In this document: positions 7,548 through 16,360 of the stretch, piece by piece
Position numbering within the stretch: position 1 is the stretch's first letter
Layout of the letters: every line of letters begins with the position of its first letter
Source of the DNA: Pelagadaptatus aseana
GTDB taxonomy: Bacteria > Pseudomonadota > Gammaproteobacteria > Pseudomonadales > Cellvibrionaceae
Assembly: GCA_040365065.1 (NCBI GenBank)
Contig: BAABNI010000012.1
Span: forward strand, 62,001-126,000
Reading direction: 5' to 3'
DNA length: 64,000 nucleotides
Made by a program: the position numbers and the translations under genes
The notes under the pieces: model-generated
The model's input: the letters and a program-made list of their open reading frames with translations, nothing else
Told to the model about the DNA's origin: nothing
Database searches by the model: none

Positions 7548-9335
7548 TTAGAACAGTTCTTCAGCCAGATCCATCAGAGTATCACCACCCGCTTTGATGT
7601 TGGCACTCAGAGACTGAGTAGCAGACAGTTGACGCTGATAGAAGAAGCGAGCCAGCTTCAGTTTAGTTGCATAGAACTCATCGCCACTGTCCAGCTTGGC
7701 CAGAGCCACCTTGGCCATCATGGCCCACATATAGGCCAGAGCCGTGAAGCCGAACAAGTGCAGGTAATCGTTGGCTGCCGCACCAATCGCATTAGGATTG
7801 GACTGCGCCTGCTCAATTACCTGAGCGGTAACGTCTTTCAGGTTGTTGATTTCTGCCTGCAACGGCCGAATAAACTCAGCCAGTGCAGCATCATCACTGT
7901 TGGCATCAATAAAGGCCTGAACTTCAGCAGTGAAGGTCTCCAGATCCTTACCACCATTGGCAACCACCTTGCGGCCCATCAGGTCCATGGCCTGAATGCC
8001 ATTGGCACCTTCGTAGATTTGGGTAATGCGCACGTCACGAACCAACTGCTCCTGACCCCACTCACGAATAAAGCCGTGACCACCGAAGATTTGCTGACCG
8101 ATAACGGTAGTTTCCAGCGCCTTGTCAGATACAAACGCTTTGGCAACAGGCGTCAACAGAGCAACCATGCCGGAAGCGGCCGCCTTATCTTCAGCATTAT
8201 CACTGAACTTGGTGATATCCAGCCACTTGGCAACATAAGTAGAGAAGGCACGGGCACCTTCGGTTTGAGCTCGCATAGCCAACAGCATGCGACGCACGTC
8301 CGGGTGAACAATAATTGGATCAGCGGCTTTCTCAGGGTATTTCTTGCCTTCCGGGCTGCGGCTTTGCAGTCGATCACGGGCGTATTCGACAGCATTCTGA
8401 TAAGACATATCAGCGGCACCCAGCGCCTGAATACCAACCACCAAACGCTCATAGTTCATCATAGTGAACATGCAGGCCAGACCTTGATTCACTTCACCTA
8501 CCAGCCAGCCTTTGGCTTCATCGAAGTTCATGACACAGGTAGCAGAACCTTTAATACCCATCTTCTTCTCAATGGAACCGCAACCCATGCTGTTGCGTTC
8601 ACCCAGAGAACCGTCATTATTAACCATGAACTTGGGCACCAGGAACAGAGAAATGCCTTTAGGGCCCGCCGGCGCGTCCGGCAGCTTGGCCAGCACCAGG
8701 TGGATAATATTTTCCGCCATGTCGTGCTCACCCCAGGTGATAAAGATTTTAGTACCGGTGATGTTATAGGAACCGTCACCGTTTTCAGTGGCTTTAGTAC
8801 GGATAATACCCAGATCGGTACCAGCGTGCGGCTCGGTCAGATCCATCGCACCGGACCAAACACCGGAGTACATATTGGGCAGGTATTTTTCTTTCAGCTC
8901 ATCGCTGCCGTGAGCATTGATGGACAAACAAGCACCGGCAGTCAGCATAGGTGCCAGACCAAAGGACATGCTACCGGCTTGCAGCATCTCTTCAACCTGA
9001 CCAGTCAGGGTTTTCGGCATACCCATACCGCCGTATTCCGGGTTGCCACCCAGACCGTTCCAACCACCTTCACAGAACGCCTGATAGGCTTCTTTAAAGC
9101 CGTGAGGGGCGGTAACTTCACCATCATTCCACTGGGAACCCTGCTCATCGGACTCGCGGTTGAGAGGCGCAATTTCCTGCTCGATCAGCTTGGCCGCTTC
9201 TTCCAAAACAGCGTTTGCCGTTTCCGGATCAACCACGCCTTCCAGGCCGGGCAGGGACGCCCAGAAATTCTCAGCATCAAATACTTCGTTCAATACGAAG
9301 CTCATATCACGAAGGGGAGCCTTATACTCAGCCAT
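7548..9335 (-). CDS. Acyl-CoA dehydrogenase, long (about 600 aa) class
   Basis: At 595 residues this belongs to the long bacterial acyl-CoA dehydrogenase class that begins with a short extra N-terminal domain (MAEYKAPLRDMSFVLNEVF) and ends with an added C-terminal domain. It oxidises fatty acyl-CoA to trans-2-enoyl-CoA with FAD in beta-oxidation. The central fold shows FAD/substrate motifs such as LTEPHAGTDLG and FITWGEHD, and the catalytic-base region QIYEGANGIQ. It stands as a single gene with a terminator downstream and a PsrA-like palindrome upstream (9404-9417), consistent with induction by fatty acids. Chain-length preference cannot be read. Confidence 0.92.
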   Translation of the reverse strand: MAEYKAPLRDMSFVLNEVFDAENFWASLPGLEGVVDPETANAVLEEAAKLIEQEIAPLNRESDEQGSQWNDGEVTAPHGFKEAYQAFCEGGWNGLGGNPEYGGMGMPKTLTGQVEEMLQAGSMSFGLAPMLTAGACLSINAHGSDELKEKYLPNMYSGVWSGAMDLTEPHAGTDLGIIRTKATENGDGSYNITGTKIFITWGEHDMAENIIHLVLAKLPDAPAGPKGISLFLVPKFMVNNDGSLGERNSMGCGSIEKKMGIKGSATCVMNFDEAKGWLVGEVNQGLACMFTMMNYERLVVGIQALGAADMSYQNAVEYARDRLQSRSPEGKKYPEKAADPIIVHPDVRRMLLAMRAQTEGARAFSTYVAKWLDITKFSDNAEDKAAASGMVALLTPVAKAFVSDKALETTVIGQQIFGGHGFIREWGQEQLVRDVRITQIYEGANGIQAMDLMGRKVVANGGKDLETFTAEVQAFIDANSDDAALAEFIRPLQAEINNLKDVTAQVIEQAQSNPNAIGAAANDYLHLFGFTALAYMWAMMAKVALAKLDSGDEFYATKLKLARFFYQRQLSATQSLSANIKAGGDTLMDLAEELF

Positions 9336-9403
9336 GTGTCTACACCTCTAAAATGTAAAATAATCAGGTTACACAACACCGTTGTGGATGATGATATTTT
9401 AAT

Positions 9404-9417
9404 CAAACAAACGTTTG
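9404..9417. promoter_or_regulatory. Candidate PsrA-type operator (CAAAC-N4-GTTTG)
   Basis: The sequence CAAACAAACGTTTG fits the pseudomonad PsrA consensus [G/C]AAAC-N2-4-GTTT[G/C] and includes the perfect palindrome CAAACGTTTG. It lies about 70 nt upstream of the acyl-CoA dehydrogenase start. PsrA is a TetR-type repressor released by long-chain fatty acids. No psrA gene is in the window. Confidence 0.5.
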
Positions 9418-9474
9418 AATGCCAGCAAAAATACACGCCTAGTTTACCTTAGCAGCAACCCGGCGAACGGACAC

Positions 9475-9498
9475 AAAAAAGCCGCCATAAAAGGCGGC
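9475..9498 (-). terminator. Terminator of the SprA-like gene
   Basis: Read on the minus strand, the stem GCCGCC-TTTTAT-GGCGGC is followed by TTTTTT (9475-9480). It sits 35 nt after the stop of the SprA-like gene and upstream of the acyl-CoA dehydrogenase operator. Confidence 0.85.
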
Positions 9499-9532
9499 TT
9501 AACAATTAAGGAACCCGTGGAATCAGGTGCTA

Positions 9533-10417
9533 TCAAATATTGCGGTCAATCAATGAACCCGCCTCAGGCGCCTGTTGATTAACACCGATGTCCAGCAAGC
9601 GCTGATTGATATCAAAGAAGCGTTCAGCCGATTCCGCCTGAGTCTCCTGAAGACGGTTATTGCGCTCCAGGCGCTCACGCTCTGCGAGGGCCCGCTCTTC
9701 CTCGCGATTACTGCTCTCACGCTCGGATTCTTCCTCCAGCCGCTGTTCACGCTCAAGTGCCACCTCTGCCTGTCGTTGAGCCTCCTCTTCCCGGGCAAGC
9801 GCTGCGATATCTTGCAACGCCTGTTGCTCCAGTTGCGCTGCCTGAGCGGCTACCTGCCGGTCTTGCACAGACGGCTCTGCGGGTGCCAGAGCAGCCCGCT
9901 GCACCCGGCGCGCCACATCCAGAGCCTGCTCCGGATCGCCGCTGTTAGTACTGAGCTTGATAGGCACTTCTCCAGCCACCGCGTAGCTGACACCATCCGG
10001 TCCACGTTCATATTGATAAGTGGCAGCGCCAGCCAAAGATCCTCCCGCGGATTTATGGGCCTGCTCATGGGCTCTGACTTCACGATCCCGGGCAGCCAAT
10101 CGATCTATCTCGCGCTGATCGGCGCTCTCTTGCTGCTCCACAGCTCGATCTTGAGCCGCCTGCTGACGATCCCGGCCGCCGTTGCCTTCAGCGTCATCAT
10201 TACGCTCCTGCACAGCTTGGCGCTGACGCTCGACATCGCCGCGCTCATCCGGATCCCTACGAGTCTGGATACGACCCGTTTCGGAAGATTCTTCGACAGG
10301 CTTGAAAGGGGTATTACGCGCATCGGGGCTTTCTTCACCCACAGGGCGTGAGCCCAAGCTGCTGAACGGTGATACAGCATTGGCAAAATTGGATGGGATG
10401 TTATTGCTATTGATCAT
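9533..10417 (-). CDS. SprA-related putative metalloprotease family protein
   Basis: This 294-residue protein has a low-complexity N-terminal third rich in Arg, Asp, Glu and Gln, then a conserved block RAHEQAHKSAGGSLAGAATY followed by YERGPDGVSYAVAGEVPI and DPEQALDVARRVQRAALAP. This block is the core of the SprA-related family (PF12118), in which HEQAH resembles an HExxH zinc site. The C-terminal third is a long Glu/Arg/Gln-rich predicted coiled coil. No signal peptide is seen. The family's activity is uncertain. It lies 23 nt downstream of a small flagellar-rod-like gene in the same direction, so the two are likely cotranscribed. Confidence 0.78.
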   Translation of the reverse strand: MINSNNIPSNFANAVSPFSSLGSRPVGEESPDARNTPFKPVEESSETGRIQTRRDPDERGDVERQRQAVQERNDDAEGNGGRDRQQAAQDRAVEQQESADQREIDRLAARDREVRAHEQAHKSAGGSLAGAATYQYERGPDGVSYAVAGEVPIKLSTNSGDPEQALDVARRVQRAALAPAEPSVQDRQVAAQAAQLEQQALQDIAALAREEEAQRQAEVALEREQRLEEESERESSNREEERALAERERLERNNRLQETQAESAERFFDINQRLLDIGVNQQAPEAGSLIDRNI

Positions 10418-10440
10418 CTCATCAACTCCGGCGCTACAAT

Positions 10441-10683
10441 TCAGGCCTTGATGTCCAATAGGGAACCCAGGGTATCGGTACCCACCTGAACGACACGGGC
10501 AGACGCATCAAACACTTGCTGCTCACGCTTTAAATTGATCAGAGGCTCAACCAGGTCCTGAGTGGTAGAAGTCTCTTTCTGTGTGGTTCCAACACTGGCT
10601 ATTTCCTGGGCAGATTGAGCCATCGACTGCTGACTGCGCTGCAGACCACTGGAGCCAATACTGATTACGGAACTGATTGTCAT
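10441..10683 (-). CDS. Minimal flagellar rod/hook-like protein, 80 aa
   Basis: The start chosen is the ATG at 10683 (MTISSVISIGSSGLQRSQQS); a GTG eight codons upstream (10707) is possible. The N-terminal SSGLQRSQQSMAQSAQEIA resembles the SGLxAAQQxMxxxANNIAN signature of flagellar rod and hook proteins. The C-terminal stretch (LVEPLINLKREQQVFDASAR then VVQVGTDTLGSLL) resembles their terminal helix. There is no central domain, so it is like a rod protein reduced to its two coiled-coil ends. It precedes the SprA-like gene by 23 nt. Its role is unknown; no flagellar operon is nearby. Confidence 0.65.
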   Translation of the reverse strand: MTISSVISIGSSGLQRSQQSMAQSAQEIASVGTTQKETSTTQDLVEPLINLKREQQVFDASARVVQVGTDTLGSLLDIKA

Positions 10684-10855
10684 AAGTTCGAGACCTCGTA
10701 AAAACACCCACCATCAAACGGATTGACGGCTTATAACGATATTCTAGCTGAAAAGAGATCAAAAAACAGACAAATGCGGCAAGAAGTTGCCGCAAAGTAA
10801 GACATAAAGGCATTAAAAAGACACCTTAACCAAACCAAAGGTTGTTAAAGCGTTC

Positions 10856-11539
10856 TCATAATAGCTCATCAAGAGATAAAAACTGGCTCGCAGCTTCTGC
10901 TGTGACTTGTTCTAAAAAGGGAATTTCACCCAGCAAAGGGGCTTGTATCAGTGTTTTAAGGGTCATCACATTTTCCTCGTAACAACTCATATCCCCATCG
11001 ATGCGGTTAGCCACCCAGCCCGCCAGAGTCAAGCCATCACGGGCAATAGCCTCAGCCGTCAACAAAGCATGATTGATGCAACCAAGCTTCATCCCGACCA
11101 CCAGAATCACTGGCACATTCAACTCAATGGCCAGATCGGCCAGTGTTTCTCTCGGATTCAGGGGCACCTTCCAGCCGCCGGCCCCCTCAACCAAAACCAT
11201 CTCCGCTGGCTGCATTAATATGCCGCGACAATAGCCCGCCAACCGCGATGCCTGAAGAGTCTGCCCTTCGTGCATCGCCGCTATGTGAGGAGCAATCGGC
11301 GGCTTGAATGCTATTGGGTTCACCTGTTCATAAGGCAAATCCAGAGTCATGGCCTGCTGCAACATCAGGGCATCGCTGTTGCGCAGCCCTTCAGGTGTCT
11401 CTTCGCAGCCCGCCGCCACCGGTTTCACAGCCGCCGTCCTCAAACCCTGCTGGCTCGCCTTGACCAACAACGCCGAAGCAACCAGAGTTTTTCCTGCATC
11501 AGTATCCGTGCCCGCTACAAAAAAGGTTTTCTTTGCCAT
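10856..11539 (-). CDS. bioD: ATP-dependent dethiobiotin synthetase
   Basis: BioD closes the ureido ring of 7,8-diaminopelargonate with CO2 and ATP to give dethiobiotin. The 227-residue product has the P-loop GTDTDAGKT near the N-terminus and the VEGAGGWKVPL motif. The ATG at 11539 has GGAGG ten bases upstream; a TTG three codons earlier would overlap the bioHC stop region. It is the last gene of the bio operon, following bioHC directly. Confidence 0.95.
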   Translation of the reverse strand: MAKKTFFVAGTDTDAGKTLVASALLVKASQQGLRTAAVKPVAAGCEETPEGLRNSDALMLQQAMTLDLPYEQVNPIAFKPPIAPHIAAMHEGQTLQASRLAGYCRGILMQPAEMVLVEGAGGWKVPLNPRETLADLAIELNVPVILVVGMKLGCINHALLTAEAIARDGLTLAGWVANRIDGDMSCYEENVMTLKTLIQAPLLGEIPFLEQVTAEAASQFLSLDELL

Positions 11540-11544
11540 GGAAA

Positions 11545-13164
11545 TCAAGCCTCCAGTTCCATGTAATACACTTCGTAGGTAGCCGGTAGCTTTCCGTTCG
11601 CCATTCGGAAGGCCTCATAGGCGTCACGCAGCTGGCGTATTCTCGCCCGCCCAGTGAGACCATTCCCCTGCCCGGCATTAACATTGTGCGCACCCAGCGT
11701 CTTTAGCTCGTAGGTCAGATCCCGCAGGGCATCATACTGCAACACGATGTCCTGCTGCTGCCAATTCAGACATCGCAACCCTGCATTCTGCAAAGCCTGC
11801 TGCAGCTGATCGGCGCCAATAAAACGGTTGACGTGAACATAGCCATCCACCTGCTTCCAGGATTGCCTTAACTCACTCAGCGTTCGGGGCCCAAGGGTCG
11901 CCAGATAGAGTTTACCGCCCGGCTTAACAACTCGCTTTAACCCCCCGAACAGGGCCGATAAATCATGACACCACTGAATGGCCAGACTGGAGAAGATTGC
12001 ATCCACGGAATGATTCGCAAGGGGTAAATGTTCCGCATCGGCACACAACCAGTGAGCCTGACGGGACGGTTGTTGCTGCCCTCGAGCAAATTCCAGCATG
12101 CCCTCGGCGAGATCCAGCCCCAACATCTGATAACCTCGCTCTTGCAGAGCCCCGATAAAATGCCCGGTGCCACAACCAAGATCCATGCACCATCGATCAT
12201 GGCCACTGCAGTCAACAACCCGCTCCAGCAAACGATTGCCAATTTGTCTCTGCAGTCCCGCAACACTGTCATAGGAGGCTGCCGCCTTACCAAACGATGC
12301 TGCAACGCGCTTCTTGTCCAAGGCCGAATCATTGTCATCGTTTTGCTGAGCAACGGACTCCAGTGTGGAGAAGAACCGGATCAAGCGCTCCAGAACCGCT
12401 TCGGTTTGCGACCAGTGGGGCGCATGCCCGGCACCTTGCAGACACTCAACTTGCTGATTAGCTCCTGCCAGAGCCTGATAGGACGACAGAACCGTCGCGG
12501 GCACCAGTGCATCAGCCTGTCCAAAAAGATGCAGCCCCGGAACGGGCAATTGCTCAACTACAGTGCGATTATCGAGCTCGCCCAATAATTTAAGCCCCAA
12601 AGCCAGAGCAGGCTCACTGGCAGTAGCCAGCCCGGATTGAGACAAATTGCGCAAAGACTTCAGTAGCAGACGCTCATCACTGTCTCCTTTGGCCATCAAC
12701 CCGGCAAAGCGCTTCAGGGTTTTATCCGGTGCCGAGCGAAAGGACTGCTGAAACTGCTGAAATACTTCCGGCGCCATGGCATCAGCCCACTGCTCATTGG
12801 CGACAAAACGTAAATTGGCCGCCAAGGTTGCAACACCAACTACCCGTTCAGGCGCCAGCGCAGCAACTCGCAACGCCAACATGCCTCCCAGAGACCACCC
12901 CAAAACAGAAAACTTTTCCGGCAATTGCTGCAGCAATTCAGCCAGAGACTGATCAACCGAGTCAGCGGCGGTAACCGCCTCCAGATAATCAATACAAACG
13001 ACATCGGAGTGTTGCCGCAAGCCCTCAAGCAGAGGCTGCCAGCACTGGCTGTCACAGCCCCAGCCGTGCAAAAGCACAATGGGCACAGAGGCCGGCGCAT
13101 CGGCTGTGGCGATGTATCTTGAAAACCCGAATTCGGGAAAACTGGCTTGGATAACTGGCTGCAT
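11545..13164 (-). CDS. bioHC: Bifunctional BioH-BioC fusion (pimeloyl-ACP methyl ester cycle)
   Basis: This is a 539-residue fusion. Residues 1-270 are BioH, an alpha/beta hydrolase that removes the methyl ester from pimeloyl-ACP, with HGWG at 33-36, nucleophile Ser91 (GWSLGG), Asp218 and His247. Residues 283-539 are BioC, the methyltransferase that caps malonyl-ACP, with SAM motif DLGCGTG at 328-334. Both catalytic sets are present. Such fusions are known as BioHC in Saccharophagus degradans and Teredinibacter. It overlaps bioF by one base and adjoins bioD. Placing opposing methylation and demethylation steps on one chain is notable. Confidence 0.95.
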   Translation of the reverse strand: MQPVIQASFPEFGFSRYIATADAPASVPIVLLHGWGCDSQCWQPLLEGLRQHSDVVCIDYLEAVTAADSVDQSLAELLQQLPEKFSVLGWSLGGMLALRVAALAPERVVGVATLAANLRFVANEQWADAMAPEVFQQFQQSFRSAPDKTLKRFAGLMAKGDSDERLLLKSLRNLSQSGLATASEPALALGLKLLGELDNRTVVEQLPVPGLHLFGQADALVPATVLSSYQALAGANQQVECLQGAGHAPHWSQTEAVLERLIRFFSTLESVAQQNDDNDSALDKKRVAASFGKAAASYDSVAGLQRQIGNRLLERVVDCSGHDRWCMDLGCGTGHFIGALQERGYQMLGLDLAEGMLEFARGQQQPSRQAHWLCADAEHLPLANHSVDAIFSSLAIQWCHDLSALFGGLKRVVKPGGKLYLATLGPRTLSELRQSWKQVDGYVHVNRFIGADQLQQALQNAGLRCLNWQQQDIVLQYDALRDLTYELKTLGAHNVNAGQGNGLTGRARIRQLRDAYEAFRMANGKLPATYEVYYMELEA

Positions 13165-14351
13165 CAGGCGCTCACCTCTCGGTATGGCCGGCAGGCTTCT
13201 GTCAGTGCTAACAACAAATCATCCACCTGCTGCTCACTGTGGGCCGCCGACAAGGTAATACGTAAACGCGCACTGCCCTGTGGCACGGTAGGTGGTCGAA
13301 TGGCACCCACCAGAAAGCCCTTGCTTTCCAGTGCTGCAGCCACCTGCAAAGTCACTTGTGAATCACCGATAACCACCGGCTGAATCGCGGTTGAGGAATC
13401 CATCAAAGGCAATCCCGCGTCTTCGGCACCGCGACGAAAGCGCTCAACCAAGCTGACCAGGTGCTCTCGGCGCCAGGACTCCTCGGTGAGCAGCTGCAGA
13501 CTTGCGAGGGTTGAAGCTGCCACAGCCGCCGGCATGGCAGTGGTATAAATGTAAGGTCGAGCTCTTTGAATCAGGGTTTCAATCAGCGCTTCACTGCCGG
13601 CAACAAAAGCTCCGAAGCAACCCATAGCCTTGCCCAGAGTTCCCATCATCACCGGCACATCTGTCTGGCTCAAACCAAAATGCTCTATGGTGCCTGCACC
13701 GTTAGCGCCAAGACAGCCAAAGCCGTGGGCATCGTCCACCATTAACCAGGCATCATGGGTTCTGGCCAAATCGGCCAACTCCGGCAGCGGAGCCAAATCC
13801 CCGTCCATACTGAAGACCCCATCAACCACCACCAGCTTGCGCCGAGCATCCGTTTTTTGCAGACGTCGAGCCAGATCATCCAGATCATTGTGCTGAAAAC
13901 GCTGAAAGCGGGCGCCGGAGATCAAACCTCCATCCAGCAAAGACGCGTGATTGAGCCGATCTTCAAACACGGCATCACCCTTGCCTACCAGAGCCGCTAT
14001 GGCGCCAAGATTGGCCATATAACCGGTGGAGAACAGCAATGCCCGATCACGGCCGGTAAAACGAGCCAGTACCAGCTCGAGTTGATGGTGTAACTCACTG
14101 TGGCCGTTAATTAAATGGGACGCGCCACTGCCCCAACCGAAGGTCGCCAGCGACTGCTCCACAGCTTCGGCCAAACGAGGATGATTGGCCAAACCCAGAT
14201 AATCATTACTGGAAAAATTGATGCAATGCTGACCATCAACCCGGACTTCACTGCCCTGAGGTGACTGCAGAACCCGACGCTGCCGATACAGATGCTGCTC
14301 GCGCCGCTTTTGCAGCTCAGCCTCAAGCACCTGCTTCATGGAACTGGACAT
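13164..14351 (-). CDS. bioF: 8-amino-7-oxononanoate synthase
   Basis: BioF is a PLP enzyme that condenses pimeloyl-ACP (or -CoA) with alanine to give 8-amino-7-oxononanoate. The 395-residue product shows the class II aminotransferase fold, with VDDAHGFG for cofactor binding and the Schiff-base lysine in [12 protein letters not shown] second ATG four codons in is an alternative start. It overlaps bioHC by one base and follows bioB by 40 nt. No bioA is in the window, so the aminotransferase must be encoded elsewhere. Confidence 0.96.
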   Translation of the reverse strand: MSSSMKQVLEAELQKRREQHLYRQRRVLQSPQGSEVRVDGQHCINFSSNDYLGLANHPRLAEAVEQSLATFGWGSGASHLINGHSELHHQLELVLARFTGRDRALLFSTGYMANLGAIAALVGKGDAVFEDRLNHASLLDGGLISGARFQRFQHNDLDDLARRLQKTDARRKLVVVDGVFSMDGDLAPLPELADLARTHDAWLMVDDAHGFGCLGANGAGTIEHFGLSQTDVPVMMGTLGKAMGCFGAFVAGSEALIETLIQRARPYIYTTAMPAAVAASTLASLQLLTEESWRREHLVSLVERFRRGAEDAGLPLMDSSTAIQPVVIGDSQVTLQVAAALESKGFLVGAIRPPTVPQGSARLRITLSAAHSEQQVDDLLLALTEACRPYREVSA

Positions 14352-14391
14352 AAACCTGACTTCGGGAAGAGCTCACCCACCCCGAAAAACC

Positions 14392-15450
14392 CTAGCTGGC
14401 AGCGTTATAGAAAACGTGGTCGTGACGGGCCTCTTCCAGTGCATCCTGAACTTTCTGCTCCTGCTCAGCCTCGCTCTCTTCCACTTGATAACTCTCGGGG
14501 TTGATACCCAGACGCTTGAACAATTGCATATCCTTGTTGCTCTCAGGATTCGCCGTCGTCAACAATTTCTCACCGTAAAAAATGGAATTGGCACCAGCCA
14601 GAAATGCCATGGATTGCATTTGGTCGTTCATTTCCTCGCGCCCGGCAGACAAGCGGACATGGGACTTCGGCATAAGAATACGCGCAACGGCAATGGTGCG
14701 AATAAAATCGAAAGGATCGAGATCTTCCTGCTGATCGAGAGGGGTTCCCTCCACCCGAACCAACATATTCACAGGCACGGATTCCGGATGCACTTTCATA
14801 TTGGCCAATTGCAACAACAGGCCGACCCGATCATTTTCCGTTTCGCCCATACCAACAATACCGCCACAGCAAACTTTCATACCGGCGCTGCGCACATTAT
14901 CCAGAGTTTCCAAACGATCCTGATAGGTGCGAGTGGTAATGATATCGCCGTAATACTCAGGGGAGGTATCAAGATTGTGGTTGTAGTAATCCAGACCGGC
15001 ATCGGCCAGTTGCTGAGCCTGATCGCCGCTGACCATACCCAGAGTCATGCAGGTTTCGAGACCGAGATCCTTCACACCTTTGACCATATCGGTGACATAG
15101 GGCATGTCTTTTTTCTTGGGTGAGCGCCAGGCGGCACCCATACAGAAACGGGTAGCACCGCTGGCTTTGGCGGCTTTGGCCTCTTCAATCACCTTTTCCA
15201 CGCGCATTAATTTTTCACGCTCAAGACCGGTGTCATAGCGGGCACTCTGCGGGCAATATTTGCAATCTTCCGGACAGGCTCCGGTTTTAATGGAACAAAG
15301 AGTACTGACTTGAACTTCATTCGGGTTGAAATGCTGACGATGAATCGTTTGGGCCTGAAACATCAGATCACTGAAAGGCAATTCAAACAGGGCCGCGACT
15401 TCTGCGCGAGTCCAATCGTGACGGGTTTGTTGGGGATTGCTTGCAGTCAT
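14392..15450 (-). CDS. bioB: Biotin synthase (radical SAM)
   Basis: BioB inserts sulfur into dethiobiotin. The 352-residue protein has the radical-SAM cluster motif CxxxCxxC at Cys59, Cys63 and Cys66 ([16 protein letters not shown]), plus conserved downstream blocks such as [13 protein letters not shown] and GGIVGMGE. It is the first gene of the operon bioB-bioF-bioHC-bioD, and a BirA-type operator lies 60 nt upstream in the divergent spacer with comF. Confidence 0.97.
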   Translation of the reverse strand: MTASNPQQTRHDWTRAEVAALFELPFSDLMFQAQTIHRQHFNPNEVQVSTLCSIKTGACPEDCKYCPQSARYDTGLEREKLMRVEKVIEEAKAAKASGATRFCMGAAWRSPKKKDMPYVTDMVKGVKDLGLETCMTLGMVSGDQAQQLADAGLDYYNHNLDTSPEYYGDIITTRTYQDRLETLDNVRSAGMKVCCGGIVGMGETENDRVGLLLQLANMKVHPESVPVNMLVRVEGTPLDQQEDLDPFDFIRTIAVARILMPKSHVRLSAGREEMNDQMQSMAFLAGANSIFYGEKLLTTANPESNKDMQLFKRLGINPESYQVEESEAEQEQKVQDALEEARHDHVFYNAAS

Positions 15451-15509
15451 AACCTTTTGCCTTTCATCTGTTCAGAAAATCGGCCAGCCCGACTTCTGCG
15501 CGAAACTCT

Positions 15510-15542
15510 TTGTTAACCTAAAAACAAGCAAAAGGTTAACAG
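15510..15542. promoter_or_regulatory. BirA-type biotin operator between bioB and comF
   Basis: TTGTTAACC at 15510-15518 and GGTTAACAG at 15534-15542 form an inverted repeat with a 15-nt spacer, matching the proteobacterial BirA site TTGTAAACC-N14-16-GGTTTACAA. It should repress bioB transcription when biotin is plentiful. It ends 12 nt before the divergent comF start, so it could also affect comF. Confidence 0.8.
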
Positions 15543-15554
15543 CGAAAAAGACAC

Positions 15555-16304
15555 ATGACAAGATCACTATTTAAACAACACCGCCGATTCAACCTGAGCC
15601 ACTGGCTCAAGGGGCACTGTCTGGTGTGCCGCGGCACCTCGGATATTCGAGGACTATGCCAGGCCTGTAGACAAGACCTGCCTCATCTAGCCAGCCAATC
15701 AGCCTGCCCCCTGTGCGCATTACCACGACCGGGAGAATCCAACTCAGCCTGCCCGGAATGTCTCACCAAGCCACCGTCATTCGATTCAACCCATGCGGCA
15801 TTTCTCTACCAAACACCTGTCGACCAGTGGATACATCAACTGAAATATCACGGTGACATTCGTCTGGGACGTCTGATGTTGCACCAGTCTCTGCCGACAT
15901 TTGCCGGGGCTTCGCGTCCACAGTTGCTGATTCCCATACCCATGCCAACGTTCAGACAATGGCGCAGAGGCTTCAATCAGGCCGACTGGATTGCCCAGTG
16001 GCTGGGTAAACAGCTTCAGCTGCCCGTCGCCAGAGCGCTCACCTACCATCAGGATTCGCGCCTGCGGCAAGCCCAATCGAATCGAGCCACCCGATTACAG
16101 AATCGGCAACACAGTTTTGCCCTGCCAGAACGCAACCAAAAACTAGTTTCAGGTAAACACATTGCCCTGATCGATGACGTCATGACCACCGGCTCAACCC
16201 TGCGATCAGCCAGCAAAATACTGAAAGATTGTGGTGCTTGCCGTGTCGATTTGTGGATAATAGCCAGAACAGCCAAAAGCAACGGCATACAAGACAAAAA
16301 CTGA
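15555..16304 (+). CDS. comF: ComF family phosphoribosyltransferase-like protein
   Basis: The 249-residue protein has an N-terminal zinc-binding part with cysteine pairs (CLVCRG, CQAC, CPLC, CPEC) and a C-terminal type I phosphoribosyltransferase fold with the PRPP loop ALIDDVMTTGSTL. The family (ComF/GntX/YhgH) is linked to DNA uptake and use of DNA as nutrient. It is divergent from bioB, an arrangement common in gammaproteobacteria. Confidence 0.9.
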   Translation: MTRSLFKQHRRFNLSHWLKGHCLVCRGTSDIRGLCQACRQDLPHLASQSACPLCALPRPGESNSACPECLTKPPSFDSTHAAFLYQTPVDQWIHQLKYHGDIRLGRLMLHQSLPTFAGASRPQLLIPIPMPTFRQWRRGFNQADWIAQWLGKQLQLPVARALTYHQDSRLRQAQSNRATRLQNRQHSFALPERNQKLVSGKHIALIDDVMTTGSTLRSASKILKDCGACRVDLWIIARTAKSNGIQDKN

Positions 16305-16360
16305 TCAACACAAAAGCAAAACAGGGGGCTCAACCCTGTATTGAGACTGGAGAGAATTCA

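Noticed and set aside
7629..9452. 607-residue open frame on the plus strand
   Set aside because: It lies entirely opposite the acyl-CoA dehydrogenase and its upstream region and has no recognisable domain.
14338..15123. 261-residue plus-strand open frame
   Set aside because: It is antisense to bioB and has no domain features.
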